A DNA stretch of 34,743 bases from Diplodia intermedia (lineage: Eukaryota; Ascomycota; Dothideomycetes; Botryosphaeriales; Botryosphaeriaceae), in assembly GCA_021495925.1 (NCBI GenBank), contig JAKEKT010000172.1, positions 1 to 34,743 of the forward strand, in the 5' to 3' direction. Positions within the stretch are counted from its first letter, which is position 1. The number at the start of each line of letters is the position of its first letter. The translations under genes were made by a program, and so were the position numbers. Of this stretch, positions 11,501-23,500 are shown piece after piece. Under the pieces are notes generated by a model. The model did no database searches. It was not told the DNA's origin and saw nothing but the letters and a program-made list of their open reading frames with translations.

Positions 11501-14500
11501 CAAAGCTCCAATTATCTTAATTGGAGCTTTGAATGAAAGGCAACGAAGTAAGGCCCGTATAGCTAATTTTGTCTCGCAAAAAGAAGCAAACGATTTTTAT
11601 TGCGGAGCAGGAGGGATCCCTGCAATTAGCTTTTATTATTTAGGACTATTAAACCGGGCGATATGTATTATTTTATTCTGAACATGCCATAAAAAGTACA
11701 AAACAAAAATAAGAATAACCTCCCTGATAAAACTTGCAGGGATAAAAATTTAAATATATAATGCTGCTTATTAACAAATAATAATTTGTCTTCCAAGCAA
11801 TTTGGCAAATTTAAGAACCTCTATCTTAGCGTTAAAGGTAATACAAAATGTAATGAGAAGAATCTATTTAAAGTGGCATTGTTCACAGAAAAACCCCCTC
11901 AAATAACGTTAATTTCGCGATATGTTTAAATATCTAAAACCTCACGGTTTTTCTAGACTATGTCTTCAACCTTTTTTTGAGCATTTTTAGTTGGCTACGC
12001 CTACCCATTTAAGAGCGACCCTATGCTTTCAAAAACAAAAGGTTGTGAGTAACTCGTGTCAAGCTTATTGTGGTATCACTCACTTGTTAGTCGTTGAACG
12101 CTTTTGACATATAAATATACCTTGTCAAACTTCGCTGCAAATAATTTAAATTAACGGAGGAAAATTAATTAAATGTTCTTGCAATTCTACTCATTTGTCT
12201 GTAAAACATTACTGTTTTATGGAGCCTATTTTGACTCAACTATATCTTGTCCAACTCAAGGTATAGCACTCATAAGGTTAGTAATACAAAATTATATAAA
12301 CCATATAAACCTTATCCCACTAGCGTTCTAAGAATAAAAGATTATATAAATACGCCAACCCGGAGGGTGGTCCCTTATTTTTTTTACTCATTACTTTTAT
12401 AAGCAGTGGGAATCCAAAAAGTTTACTCTTTATTAAAAATTTAAAGGAATAATGGTTTCATCAACTTTAGTTGATGGTTCGGACTATATCTTTACCCCCA
12501 CTCTATAGCAGGTAAGCTAAGGTAGTAGGGATATATCACATGTAGTCTCTGAGGACCCAACTAACCTATTGTAAGTTGGTTTCCTGCTGATTGTTCTAAA
12601 CTATGAATTGCTAAATTATACAATTATAAGGAATTAGAAGTTTCCAGCATATAGTGATATTTTTAAACAGCTATTACTATCTTAACTGTTGCCAAATCTT
12701 TAATTTGCTTATTATAGCTTTTTATAAGCTCTATGTGTTTAAAACAAGCAAACCATGTACTTTATACTAATCTTAAAAAAGATTATTATAATTTAATATA
12801 GTATAAAGCCTTGTGTCTCAACATAAAGTAAATTTATGTTGAGAAAAGATCCCGACTGTACATTAAGCAGCATTTCAGCCACCCACCTGTGGACCAGTCT
12901 GTCGCGACAGTTTACTCTCCCGACGGTCTTTATGCTAAACAAACATATTTGACCTGTTTTCACAAGTATTGCCTTTGTATTTTTATATGATAGGATTTTC
13001 AGTAAAGATTACCTCCTATGTTTAATACAAGACTATGCTAAGATGATTAGGCTTTTTAATATTTATATAAATACTATCTTATTTAGGATAGTAACTTATA
13101 CTTCATTTCAGGAATAATGTAAATACTAACCTTATTCCTTAAATTAATCATAGATTCCTTTGGGATATATATACTATAATGAGATGATACCCCTTTATAT
13201 TGTGTTCTAGCTTTCAACCCAAAATTATTATGTAAAACCTTAACAAGTAATGCACAATCTGAATATGTATAACTATTAACAAAAGTTAATCCTTGTGATG
13301 ATTTTACACCACTATCCATTACTCAAATAGCTAAAGCTAAAGGAGTTAAATAATCACCAATTGATTGAGGAACTAACTTTGTTTTATCTTTATATCATAT
13401 ATCATATATCCAATCAAAACTAGTATAGGTTCAAGTATTAAAACTCATAGTTTTATATAATTTACCTTTTTTACCTAGCTTTCTACTAATAGTAGGTACA
13501 GCAGGGTTGCAATAACCTGCTGCAGATAAATAATTGTGCAATGTAAGTAAGTATTTTAAATGCATAGCTTCATGATTAAAAGTTATACGAGTACCATCTT
13601 TTCTTCTTTCTACCTCACCTTTACCTAGGAGTGAACCGAAGATTATAGATAAAATATCTCAATTATGTGGACCTACTCTATGGTAGCCTTTCATTTTTTT
13701 ATGATACTCAAGATGTTGCATAAAGGGGACTTGAAGGGCAATATATGAACATATATCCGAAAATAAGGATGTTTCTACGATAAACATACAACTATCTATA
13801 AATAGTAAAAATGAAAATAAACCTATTAAAAAGTTAATAATCATGCATTTAAGGCAAATTTTATATAAGTTTAAGCTGAATAAGTTTATCTCTGGATCTT
13901 TAGTCAGGAATAATAGTGTCTTTATATCTATTACTCAACTTAAGAGAAACAAGTCATTGGTTATATTGAAGCAGTTTATGTCCATACAAAGTAGTGGAGG
14001 GAGCCGAGAAAAAGTTTACTACTTTTTGTACATATAACTTAGAAGATAGAGTTAATTGATAACAATCAGAAGAAGGATCAACCTTAATATTAGGTTCTCT
14101 ACCAACTATTAATAAAGATATAGCCTTAATTATGCTATAATTCTCTATACCTTTTTGCTTAATTTGAAAGAAAGCTTCACCTTTACCTTTAATTCCAAAA
14201 GAACCCTCGGCAATTGTAAAACCTACTAATCAATTAGCAAAAAAGCTCAAGTTTAATAAATATTGAACAGAATACTCTAATACTGAAGGAGTGAAATTTA
14301 CATTTTCTCAATGTACAATATTATTATCTAATATGTAATTAAGTAAAGCAAATTGATTTGATCTATTTTTAGTTAAAAAATATAAATCATACTTTTTAAT
14401 TAAAGGTATAATTACAGTAGTTAAATCCTTTTTAGAAAATATTAATCTTGTTTGATTAATTGATTTTAAATCAGAGATAGAACCTACGCCTAAAACTTTA

Positions 14501-17500
14501 GTTAAATAGGTTAGAAGAGTTGTGTCTCTTGTATGCAATCTAATAACTAAACGTGCTCTAATAGTACTTTTAGGTGTAGTAACACTAGATTTATTATACT
14601 GTTTCTGAGGACCTATTTCAATATAACCATCACCATCTACAAGACCCATAAACATACTCATAAAATTCTTATCAGCTTTTGGCACCATTGGTACCATACT
14701 TAATACATAAAATATATCTTTACCTCATAGACTCATTTGTCCGTAGGGCAGCACATACAAACTTACTTATTGTAAGAAAGAAGTATTTAATCTTGTTATC
14801 AAATATCAGGCTAAACAGAAGATTCAAATTTATATCTTCCTTTATAAAGCTTATCAGTATCTATTTTTTTAGATATGACGGAAGAAACATTAATATTACC
14901 CAGAACTAAAGCTGCTTGAGTATAAGAAGAGAAAGGAGAACCTTCTACTAATTTACCATTATCATAAACATTTACACCGAATCCTGAATGACCTTTTTTA
15001 GATACTTTAACAATATCGGATAAAGCTTTATAAGATAACCCTGAAGATAAATCAAATACAGGAGGTTTGTTTAAGATTTCATGGATTTTGTTTAAGTTTG
15101 GAGCTTCCGCTACCAGAGCGTTAGTTGTATATCGTTTATTAATATACTTATTTATTTCAATGAAACATTTTCTACCTTCAGGATTTGTTGTATGTCCTAA
15201 AGTTTTAAGTTTTACTGCTAATTCTCATAATTGGAAATCTACACCTTTTCTAGATATAAATCTTAATGATTTAAAAAAAGGTAAAATATAATTATAAAGT
15301 TGAAGAATATTAGTAACACTTAAAATACATGTATTAGAACTATCTAGAGAGACTCCAGGAGTAGGTTTAGTGTTCAATTTATCAATTTTAGGTCCTATTT
15401 CTGGGCAATACGGTAACTTAATTAAAAATTCAGCAATCTCATAAAAAAAGTGTATATTTTTAGAGTGCTGTTTAAGCGCAAAAGTAGGAACCATATTAGC
15501 TATACAGAATGTACCATCCCCTTCTACAAATCCTAAAAGTCTAGAAAAAGTTAAAGATCTCTTAGGAAGATCATTAATATTAAATTGCAATCTTTGACTA
15601 TTCATACCCGATTTTATTTTTAATATTTTGTTTAACTCCTCTTTATTTAATTTTCTTTTTTCCATATAAGATGTTTTTCTTATAAAAGCTGCTGCCTTTA
15701 AATCTTGGAAATCTAAAAATTTAGAAGTTGTAAGATAATATTTTGAAAAAATAGGAATAAGTATTTCTAGTATATCTTTAAACTTGGCTATTATATAATA
15801 AGATTCATGAAGGTTTTTTGAATCTACAATAACACCTACCTCTCGATTTACCAATCCACTCAATAAATTTTTTATATATTCTAAAGTTTGTCTATCATCT
15901 CAATGTAATTTTATTTTGAATGATAAAGCCCCTGTAGTAGATATAAAAAACATTGATTCTGCCTCTGAGAATCCACTGAATCACTCTAGTTCAAGTTCTC
16001 TTTTATTTAATCAAGTTTCTTCCGGCTGGTTAGTTGCAATGTTTCGTTTTTGTCACACTTTATTAATAGATACAGACATAAGCTCAATGCCTTCATGATA
16101 ACAGTCAGGTAATACGCACAAACTTACTTATTATTTATATATTTATAATAAGCTAGAATAACTTTAAATTCGTATATTCTATTAGTTAAATACTTTTTAT
16201 TTAACTAAAAGTTCCGACTGTGCATTAAGCAGCATTTCAGCCACCCATTAGTGACCCAGTCTGTCGCGACCTTTTATAAGACCGACGATCTTAAAGCTTG
16301 TGAAACTTCTTTGATCGTTTTCACTAACATCGCCAAATAATCTTAAAGACTATTCTATATCCCCGTCGAGATATACCACTTTAATCTTTCTTTTTCTATA
16401 AAGATTGCAGAAAGATTGTTACTCGCGGGACTATGATTTAATATAAAAATGAAGTATAATAAATTATTGATAATAAGATAACTATTTACTTGACAAATCT
16501 TTTACTATTCATTGTCTTTTCACTAATCCTTTTTCTGTTTTCAATGCTCTTCTAATAGTTTTTTCGTTACAGTTTATAGAATTAGCTGCTTCTAAAATAG
16601 TAGAATATTCACCGTAAACAGTTCCATTGATATTATATAAAACAACAGGTCTTGTATGTGTAATACATTTTTCCTTAGTCTCATCAGACATAGGAGATCT
16701 ATTCAAAGCTTTCTCCCTCATCTTCTCTATTGTTTCAGGAGAAAACTTTTTACCTCTGTTTAAACTACCTATCTTTTCCCGTCTTACATCAGTATAAAGA
16801 TCTTTCATTTTTTGACGGTCAACTTCAGTATGTTTATAACCAAAACTAGAACCTGCCTCAGTTAAAATATTATAATTAGGCAATAACAATTTTAGATATT
16901 TATCTTCTAAATCCAACAACTCTTTATTATTTTCTTTAGTAACAATATTAGGATATAATTCTAATATTATAAAAGCAAAATTATTTAATTCATATTTTTT
17001 CACTGCGGATTTAACTATTTTACTACCTCTGAAATAAATTAAATGATTACTGAATCTAGCATAAAATCTATTAGTTGCCGCATAACCTATATAGTAATCT
17101 TTAGTTGTTTTATTAACTATCATGTATATTCCACTTAAACCTTTAGTCTCATTTAATATTTGTTTTCTAATATTTTCTTAATCTAGGTTTTCGAAAATAT
17201 ACATAGGATTTACTCCTAATTCTTTAATAATTGAATTTAATCTTTCAGAACCAAATTTAATACTATTATTTGAAGAAGGAGTTGTACTATATCTTCTTTT
17301 ATTTAAAAAGTATGTTGACTTATTATTTAATTTATTATACTTTGTATTTTTCACAATATTTCCTACTGGGTATTTTAATACCTTGTTTCTTTTAACTAAA
17401 TTTTGTATAGTATAATATACAATAATTAAAATAATTGCATAGAAAATACTTATATTAAACCATTTTGGGCTATGTTCATAACCCAGGAAAGCTGTCAAAG

Positions 17501-20500
17501 TTCCGGCTAACTATATAACAATTTTATCTCTATAGCGCCCCTGTACTTTATCAATATATTAGTCCCCGATATTTAGCAAATATCTTTATAATATATATCA
17601 TCTAAAGCCTTGTGTAATCTTTACGATTAGAAACTTCCGACTGTACATTAAGTATCCTTTCAGACACCCACCAGTGACCCAGTCTGTAGCGATTATATAA
17701 TTAACCGACGGTCTTCAAACAGATAACGAATGTTTAACCGTTTTCACTAGTGTAGCCAGGTAATAAACCCAATACCCCTGTCAGGGTATTCTACTTTATT
17801 TAATTAATGCTAATGCTATTAATTATAACAGTATATTTTTAATTATATATTGCATATACTCTAATTTCTGTTGTTTAAGCTATGCTTAAACTAAGAAATT
17901 TTTATTTTTTTTTTAGCCTCCGTCTGCCCCCCATTTTTTTTTTACTTAACCTTTTTTTTTATTTTCTTATTATTTAATCTTCTATTGTATATACATAGAA
18001 AATAAAAAAAAAATAAAAAAAAAGGCAGGCGGCAGGCAAGGCCCGCCTTATATTTTTTTTCTAGAATTTATCATAGATAAATTCGTAACGAAAAAAAATA
18101 TTAGCGCGGGGCTAGTAAGGAAAAAAATAAGAAAAAAGTAGGACTTTGATTTTTGGAGTCAAGTTAAAGATATCCTATAATTGACTAAAAAAACCAATTT
18201 GGCCACAAAAATTCTTCGCCTTACCTATTTATATTCTTTACGAATTTTATATTCCATTTCAGGAACAATATAGGGTTTTATTAGATCTCTTATAACAAGA
18301 AAATCTTTTTTCCCTATATATATCGTATATGTGCCTTCCTTAAATGTGTGAATGCTAGCTGATAAACCGTATAGTTGATGAAGAGTTTGAACCAAGAAAA
18401 CTACATCATCATAACTAAAACTATTACTAGCTAAACTTATACCATGAGAAGTACGATGCCCATCTTGCATAACTCAATGCGCAAGTGCACAAGGAGTTAA
18501 GTATTCAGTTATCCATTTAGGTACAACTTTTACTTTTTTTCCGTTTAACTCCTTGTAAAAGCCTTCGTATATCCAATTTAAGCTAGTAAATGTAAATAAA
18601 GTTAGTCTAAAGTTATGACGAATAACTGTTTTATCTGTTCTTTTATCATCAATACCTTCATATTTTTTTACTAACTTTGGGTTATCATTTTAACAATAAC
18701 CATTATTATAGAACACTTGGGCTAGAAAAGCAATGTATCCACCATTAAGGATACTTTGTTCAATCTGAAATCTAATACTAGGTAATGTTTTACCAGATAT
18801 TTTATCAGCCCAGAAGTCACCAAGCATACCTCCAACAATAATAGATAAAATTTCCTTGTTATGAGGTCCTACACGATTTATAGCTTTTATTCTACCGGCT
18901 TTAGTACCAACCATAGCGACATTAATTATGTATCCCTCGTCAAGAGAGGGTGAATAAACAAGGTCTACTAAGAATCGACAGAAAATAGCCATCATTAATA
19001 TTAATAGTAGGGTCAGTGGATTGGTTACCCTGCCCTCCGAACCGTACTTGATAGTTTCCCATCATACGGCTCTCCACCTAAAATATGACTTTGTATACGA
19101 GATCGCGTAAACTGAGGAATTTTTTATATATGAGAATTCGCATTCGTAAAGATTATTCAGTGTAAGCACTAATCTGTTTTAAGTCTCAGAAGTTCAAGTT
19201 CCCGCTGTGATATTGATCGTGGTGATATTGACATAAGGGTACCTGTTTACGCTTGAAGGCACCACTTCATTGGGAGTAGCTGATGTCTCCTGTACGAATC
19301 TTCTGTCTAATATCTTTGACTTTACGAAGATGGTGCATCTCGATATTGTCAGATGATCCACATAACACACAGGCTTTGTTAATGTTTGACTCCGTTAGTT
19401 TGGCTGCTCAAGAAACGTCTAGGAAGTTAAGATCGTGGTTTTTAGCAGTGCTACTCTTATAGTCATGTATGGCTCTAAGTGTTTCGGGGATAAATAGTTT
19501 GACACCTGTTTCAGGGCATTCTAATTTTCTACCGAATTTGCTGAGTACCGCTCCTTGTGTTCCTAGCTTTAGTTTCTTGGCCAGAGTTAAGGCACAGCTA
19601 CTGTGTAATACTCATATCACAAAATTTAGTCTTTTTCTATTTCCGGCAAAAGAGTAGTAGGTGTATAAGCCTCTTACCTTACTGTTGTAGAAACTGACTA
19701 TCTCGGCGTGAGAGAGGTTAATTAACCCATTGTGTGCAGTCCCTCTGGGAACTAACGAGGTTTGGGTTTCCCATTTGGCGAGTTTGTTCGTTACTAATTT
19801 CTTATAGACTTTTTCGAGGTCTATATTAACTCTTAGTCTTGTTGTGGCCCTGATAGTTATGTTCCTTTTCAGTTTTACAGCATGATTCTGAGTCATATTA
19901 GCTCGGTTACAATCTGCACCTAGGAATTTGAACCCCTCTTTTTGAATGTTAGAAATCACAGTTTTATCCACATTTAGCTCAAGGCCACATTGGGATTTTA
20001 GTACATTTTTAACTTTCTCCCTTATCTTAACAGCATCAGAATATGGACCGATTATCAAAATGACAAAATCATCCGCATATCTGACATACTTTAGTCTCCT
20101 GAAATCAGGATCCATAGGGTCAGAAGCGAGTAATCTTCTCATCTCCGTTAGAGATTTAGCTCTAAGGATAGGGTCTCTTATGTATCTCCGACGGCTGTTT
20201 AACTTAACATATGCAGGATTGGGTCTTCTCTTTTCACCCTTGTTATAGGATCTACGCAGTTCCTCTATAAATTTATCCAATTCATGGAGTACGATATTGC
20301 ATAAGAGTGGACTTAATACACTTCCTTGTGGAGTTCCAACTGAACTAGTGTTCAGTTGTTTTGTATCGGGGTCTATGTACCCCGCCTGTAACGCCTTGTT
20401 AATCAGTTCTACAGTTCTTTGACATTTAATAACCTTTTTGATTCTTTCCATAATGATGTTATGTGGGATCGAGTCGAAACATTTGGTGATGTCCCCTTGA

Positions 20501-23500
20501 ATAACTCAAGAGTAATTACCTCCTTCGAGATATAGTCCTTTTAATGCTGAGTGAATAGACCTGTTTGGTCTGAACCCGTGACTGTGATTAGAGAATTTAG
20601 GTTCTCAAATTTGTTCCAGGACCGAGGCTAGCGCTTTTTGGATTATCTTTTCTCTAGTCCCGAAGGGACTGTCCCCTAGGGTCAGGCCCCTGAAGGGACC
20701 TTTGCTTAAGTTTTTCCCCATCTCCTCGAATCAGCTTCAAGATAACTTATCTAAAGTTTCTTTACTGTTTCCGCGAGTCATATTTCCAGGTTTTCCTCTT
20801 ATCTCATCATAACAAGCGACCAGGAATTCTGGTTTTCTTAAGATATTTATTAGTCCATTATAATTACCTTGCTTGTCTTTACAAAGCAGAAGCTCTTTCT
20901 GTACTAAAGTAACGAATGAATCTGACTTCCGAGCCTTACGGACTTTTGAAGGGGCTTTATCAGAGACCTTTTTAGTTTCGAGGACTTTAGTATCCTGAGA
21001 CTTCGATTTTAGGCTGTCTCCCTTTGAGTCCTGATGAAGTCTTTCGACTCTACCTCTCGTATGGAGACTCCGTCCCCGCAGTAACAGAATGTTAGAGGCG
21101 GTTAGATCCCGTAGTAGCGATATACTGATAATCCCGTTCCGATTTAGGTCCTTGCACCGATTAAATCTTAGTGAAGTCACGAGTGGAGTTAAGGCTACCC
21201 TATTCGCCCGTCATATCGAATAGAGCTTTCCACTGGAATGTTGACAAAACCTACTCTGAACATTCCGCCCAGGTGTGTGCCGCTTCAGTGTATCAAGTTC
21301 GTAATCCTGACCATATCGGATTCCACTTGCGAATAATCTAAGGTACAGTAGGGTACTTCATTCATCGCTTTTACTATCTGCTATACCGATCCATCTAGTT
21401 ATTAGCTTAGATAGTGGCAATAGTACGTGGTATTCAACTCTTTGTAGGAGGCCTTTATTGAATAGGTTATGGGTTAAACCTTCATTATATCGCCCTTTCG
21501 GCGCACTAACAGTACCTATTGCTCATACTAGAGTTCTTGGAGCTCTATATGATCCATAGTATAAACCTCTTCCGATATGTAAATATCAAATCTACCCCTT
21601 TAACCATTTGTATGATTTATCGTACAAAACAGGTTGAGTTAGGGTCCTTCCCCCTAAGTAGTAATGTAGAGGATTTTTTATCACATTACCACCCAATTAC
21701 AGACAATAAATAAAGTAGGATGGAAGTAGTCTCGAAGATTTTTTTTTCTTCTCCTATTTTAATGAAGTATATACACCATAAGAAATTCGCTAGGGGTACG
21801 GCAGTACCCTTAAACTTGCAAAAATAAAACTTTTGCTGCATAGCTCTTCAAGTATTTATTATCCTGTACTCTTTAGAGTAGGGTTTGACTATATTTTAAG
21901 CACAAAAACCTAAAGTATTATTCGTGCCAACCAACATTTAGTCGATGAACTGCACACCTTTAAACCTAATAGCTATTAAAAAAAATATATATTTTTAAAC
22001 CTAATGGTTGGGATAGGTAGGCCCTCTCAGGCTTTCCCCCCCCTCAGAACGGAGCGTGCGACTTTCACCGCACTCCGCTCAAGCAAGATTACTCGAGATC
22101 TACTACTGATGATGTTGTGTATCTCTAGCGATTACTTCGCAAACGAACTTTCTTTTGTACTTTTATATCTTCTAATCTTCGAATTTCTCCTTTTGCTCCT
22201 TACATTATTCGACTTCTCCCTGTGGTTACCATATATAAGATCTGCCAACTCGGTTTAAGGTTAATGACTCCTTTTGATGTCTATTTTGCTTGTTACTCCA
22301 TTTGGCATTCTATTACCGGAATTTAATCCAGAAGATATGTCAGAATCTTCCCGGTTGATTACTCAACTGCTACAGGTTTAGGATTGGTTACCCTCCGAAG
22401 GAGCCCTGCTAGTTACATTATGACCTACAACTTACTTGTCAATGTCGTTGTTCTCACCTGTTACCCAAGTCTGCACTCTTTCGAGTTAATCTATGAGGTT
22501 CTTTCATGTGTTAATTCTAACTTAATCCTCAACGAGAATTACACGTGCTTCGCCAAGATCTATCAAGATCATTACAATCTTGCATTTGCTTTTTAGGACA
22601 TCCTCTACCCTCCTTACTATACAAACACTTAAAGAAAGCTTCGCTTTCTTTTATAGTTTGTTTCCATTATTAATTCATATCTTTTATTAATATCTCGTTT
22701 TTATAGACTTTGGCCTTACATTCTTTTTTTTTTATGTTTTAAATTTATTCTTCCCTTCGAAAACTTGAACCAAATATCAGTTACTACTAGGACTGCTAAT
22801 CCCAATAGTAGATAATTCGCAAAGAAAATTATCAATAAGTTTATCAAAGCGTATACCAAGTGTATTGTTGCCATTCGTCTACATACAGAACCAATTATTA
22901 ATGATTAAAAATATTAATAAGATTTTGAATGTAGTAACTTTAATTCGAGTTACTTATTTCTACTCAAAAACCACTTTAATGGCGACTAGAGTACACCTTA
23001 CAAAATCTAAATCAATTGATTTTGAAGAACCATCTACTCGTTGCTCTTTTACAGACAATATTCATTGTCTGATTTAGATCCGCGATTACCCATTTCAGTT
23101 TCCTGAATCTCTAGTGATATTACCATACCCTGAGTCATTAATCAGGCCAGATAAAAAGTTTCCTTAAAATCCTTGGTTACTAGAGCTTTAGGGCTTCCCC
23201 GGAGTTTGGCTCTTATTGACACGACAGCAGCTAAAATTATTGATACAGGTCTAGCTACAACTGGTTTAATAGGTGCCGGAGTAGGAGTAGGTGTAGTTTT
23301 TGGAGCTTTAATTCTTGGTGTGGCTAAAAATCCTAGACTTAGATGTAAACTATTTCTACGCATTAATAAAAAAAAAGTAATCTACCTATAAAAACAAAAA
23401 TAATAAAAATAAATTATAAAACACAAACATAAAGAATTTAATTAATAAAAAGCAATTAAAGATTTAATTAAAAGAAATTATAGAAAAAACATATAATAAA

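Larger units (their letters stand above)
10244..11834 (-). mobile_element. cob intron 11, group I, with LAGLIDADG ORF and palindromic insertions
   Basis: The 5' exon ACCTT pairs with GAGGT inside the intron. The core is at its 5' end, with GTGTTCAACGACTAAACGG near 11300-11320 and TATAGTCTGAACAT near 11245. The core is interrupted by palindromic DNA at about 11330-11660 (see separate entries). Confidence 0.8.
12693..14721 (-). mobile_element. cob intron 8, group I carrying two LAGLIDADG ORFs
   Basis: Follows LWG (exon 8, GGT) and ends in G at 12693. The core at about 12840-12980 has CGCGACAGACTGGTCCACAG and GCTTAATGTACAGTCGGG, as in introns 6, 7 and 12. Two non-overlapping ORFs precede the core. 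Confidence 0.85.
14758..17480 (-). mobile_element. cob intron 7, composite group I intron with two 3' splice sites
   Basis: The 5' exon GGGT pairs with GCCC. The core is at about 16200-16400 (CGCGACAGACTGGGTCACTA; GCTTAATGCACAGTCGG). The 14-nt 3' end AATAAGTAAGTTTG occurs twice: at 16132-16119, followed by a mimic of exon 8, and at 14771-14758, followed by true exon 8. Between the two lies a complete LAGLIDADG ORF; upstream of the core lies a GIY-YIG ORF. Confidence 0.85.
17496..18986 (-). mobile_element. cob intron 6, group I, with decayed LAGLIDADG_2 ORF and repeats
   Basis: Starts directly after ATGATGGCT. The core at about 17640-17775 has GCTACAGACTGGGTCACTGG and CTTAATGTACAGTCGG. Two dispersed repeats (17944-18010; 18064-18106) and a GC block (18023-18050) are inserted between ORF and core. 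Confidence 0.85.
19007..21506 (-). mobile_element. cob intron 5, group II intron with RT ORF (2500 nt)
   Basis: 5' end GTGCGCC at 21506. The 34-nt domain V at 19072-19039 begins GAGCCGTATGATGGG. Domain VI and the 3' end …CCAATCCACTGACCCTAC are shared almost base for base with intron 3. The ORF starts at the 5' splice site, as in mitochondrial group IIA introns. Confidence 0.9.

Noticed and set aside
17178..17498. First thought to be a separate membrane protein gene beginning MTAFLGY
   Set aside because: The start is cob exon 7 (TAFLG); the rest is the exon-fused N-terminus of the intron 7 GIY-YIG ORF.
19946..20248. 100-aa plus-strand ORF
   Set aside because: Antisense shadow of the RT catalytic domain of intron 5.
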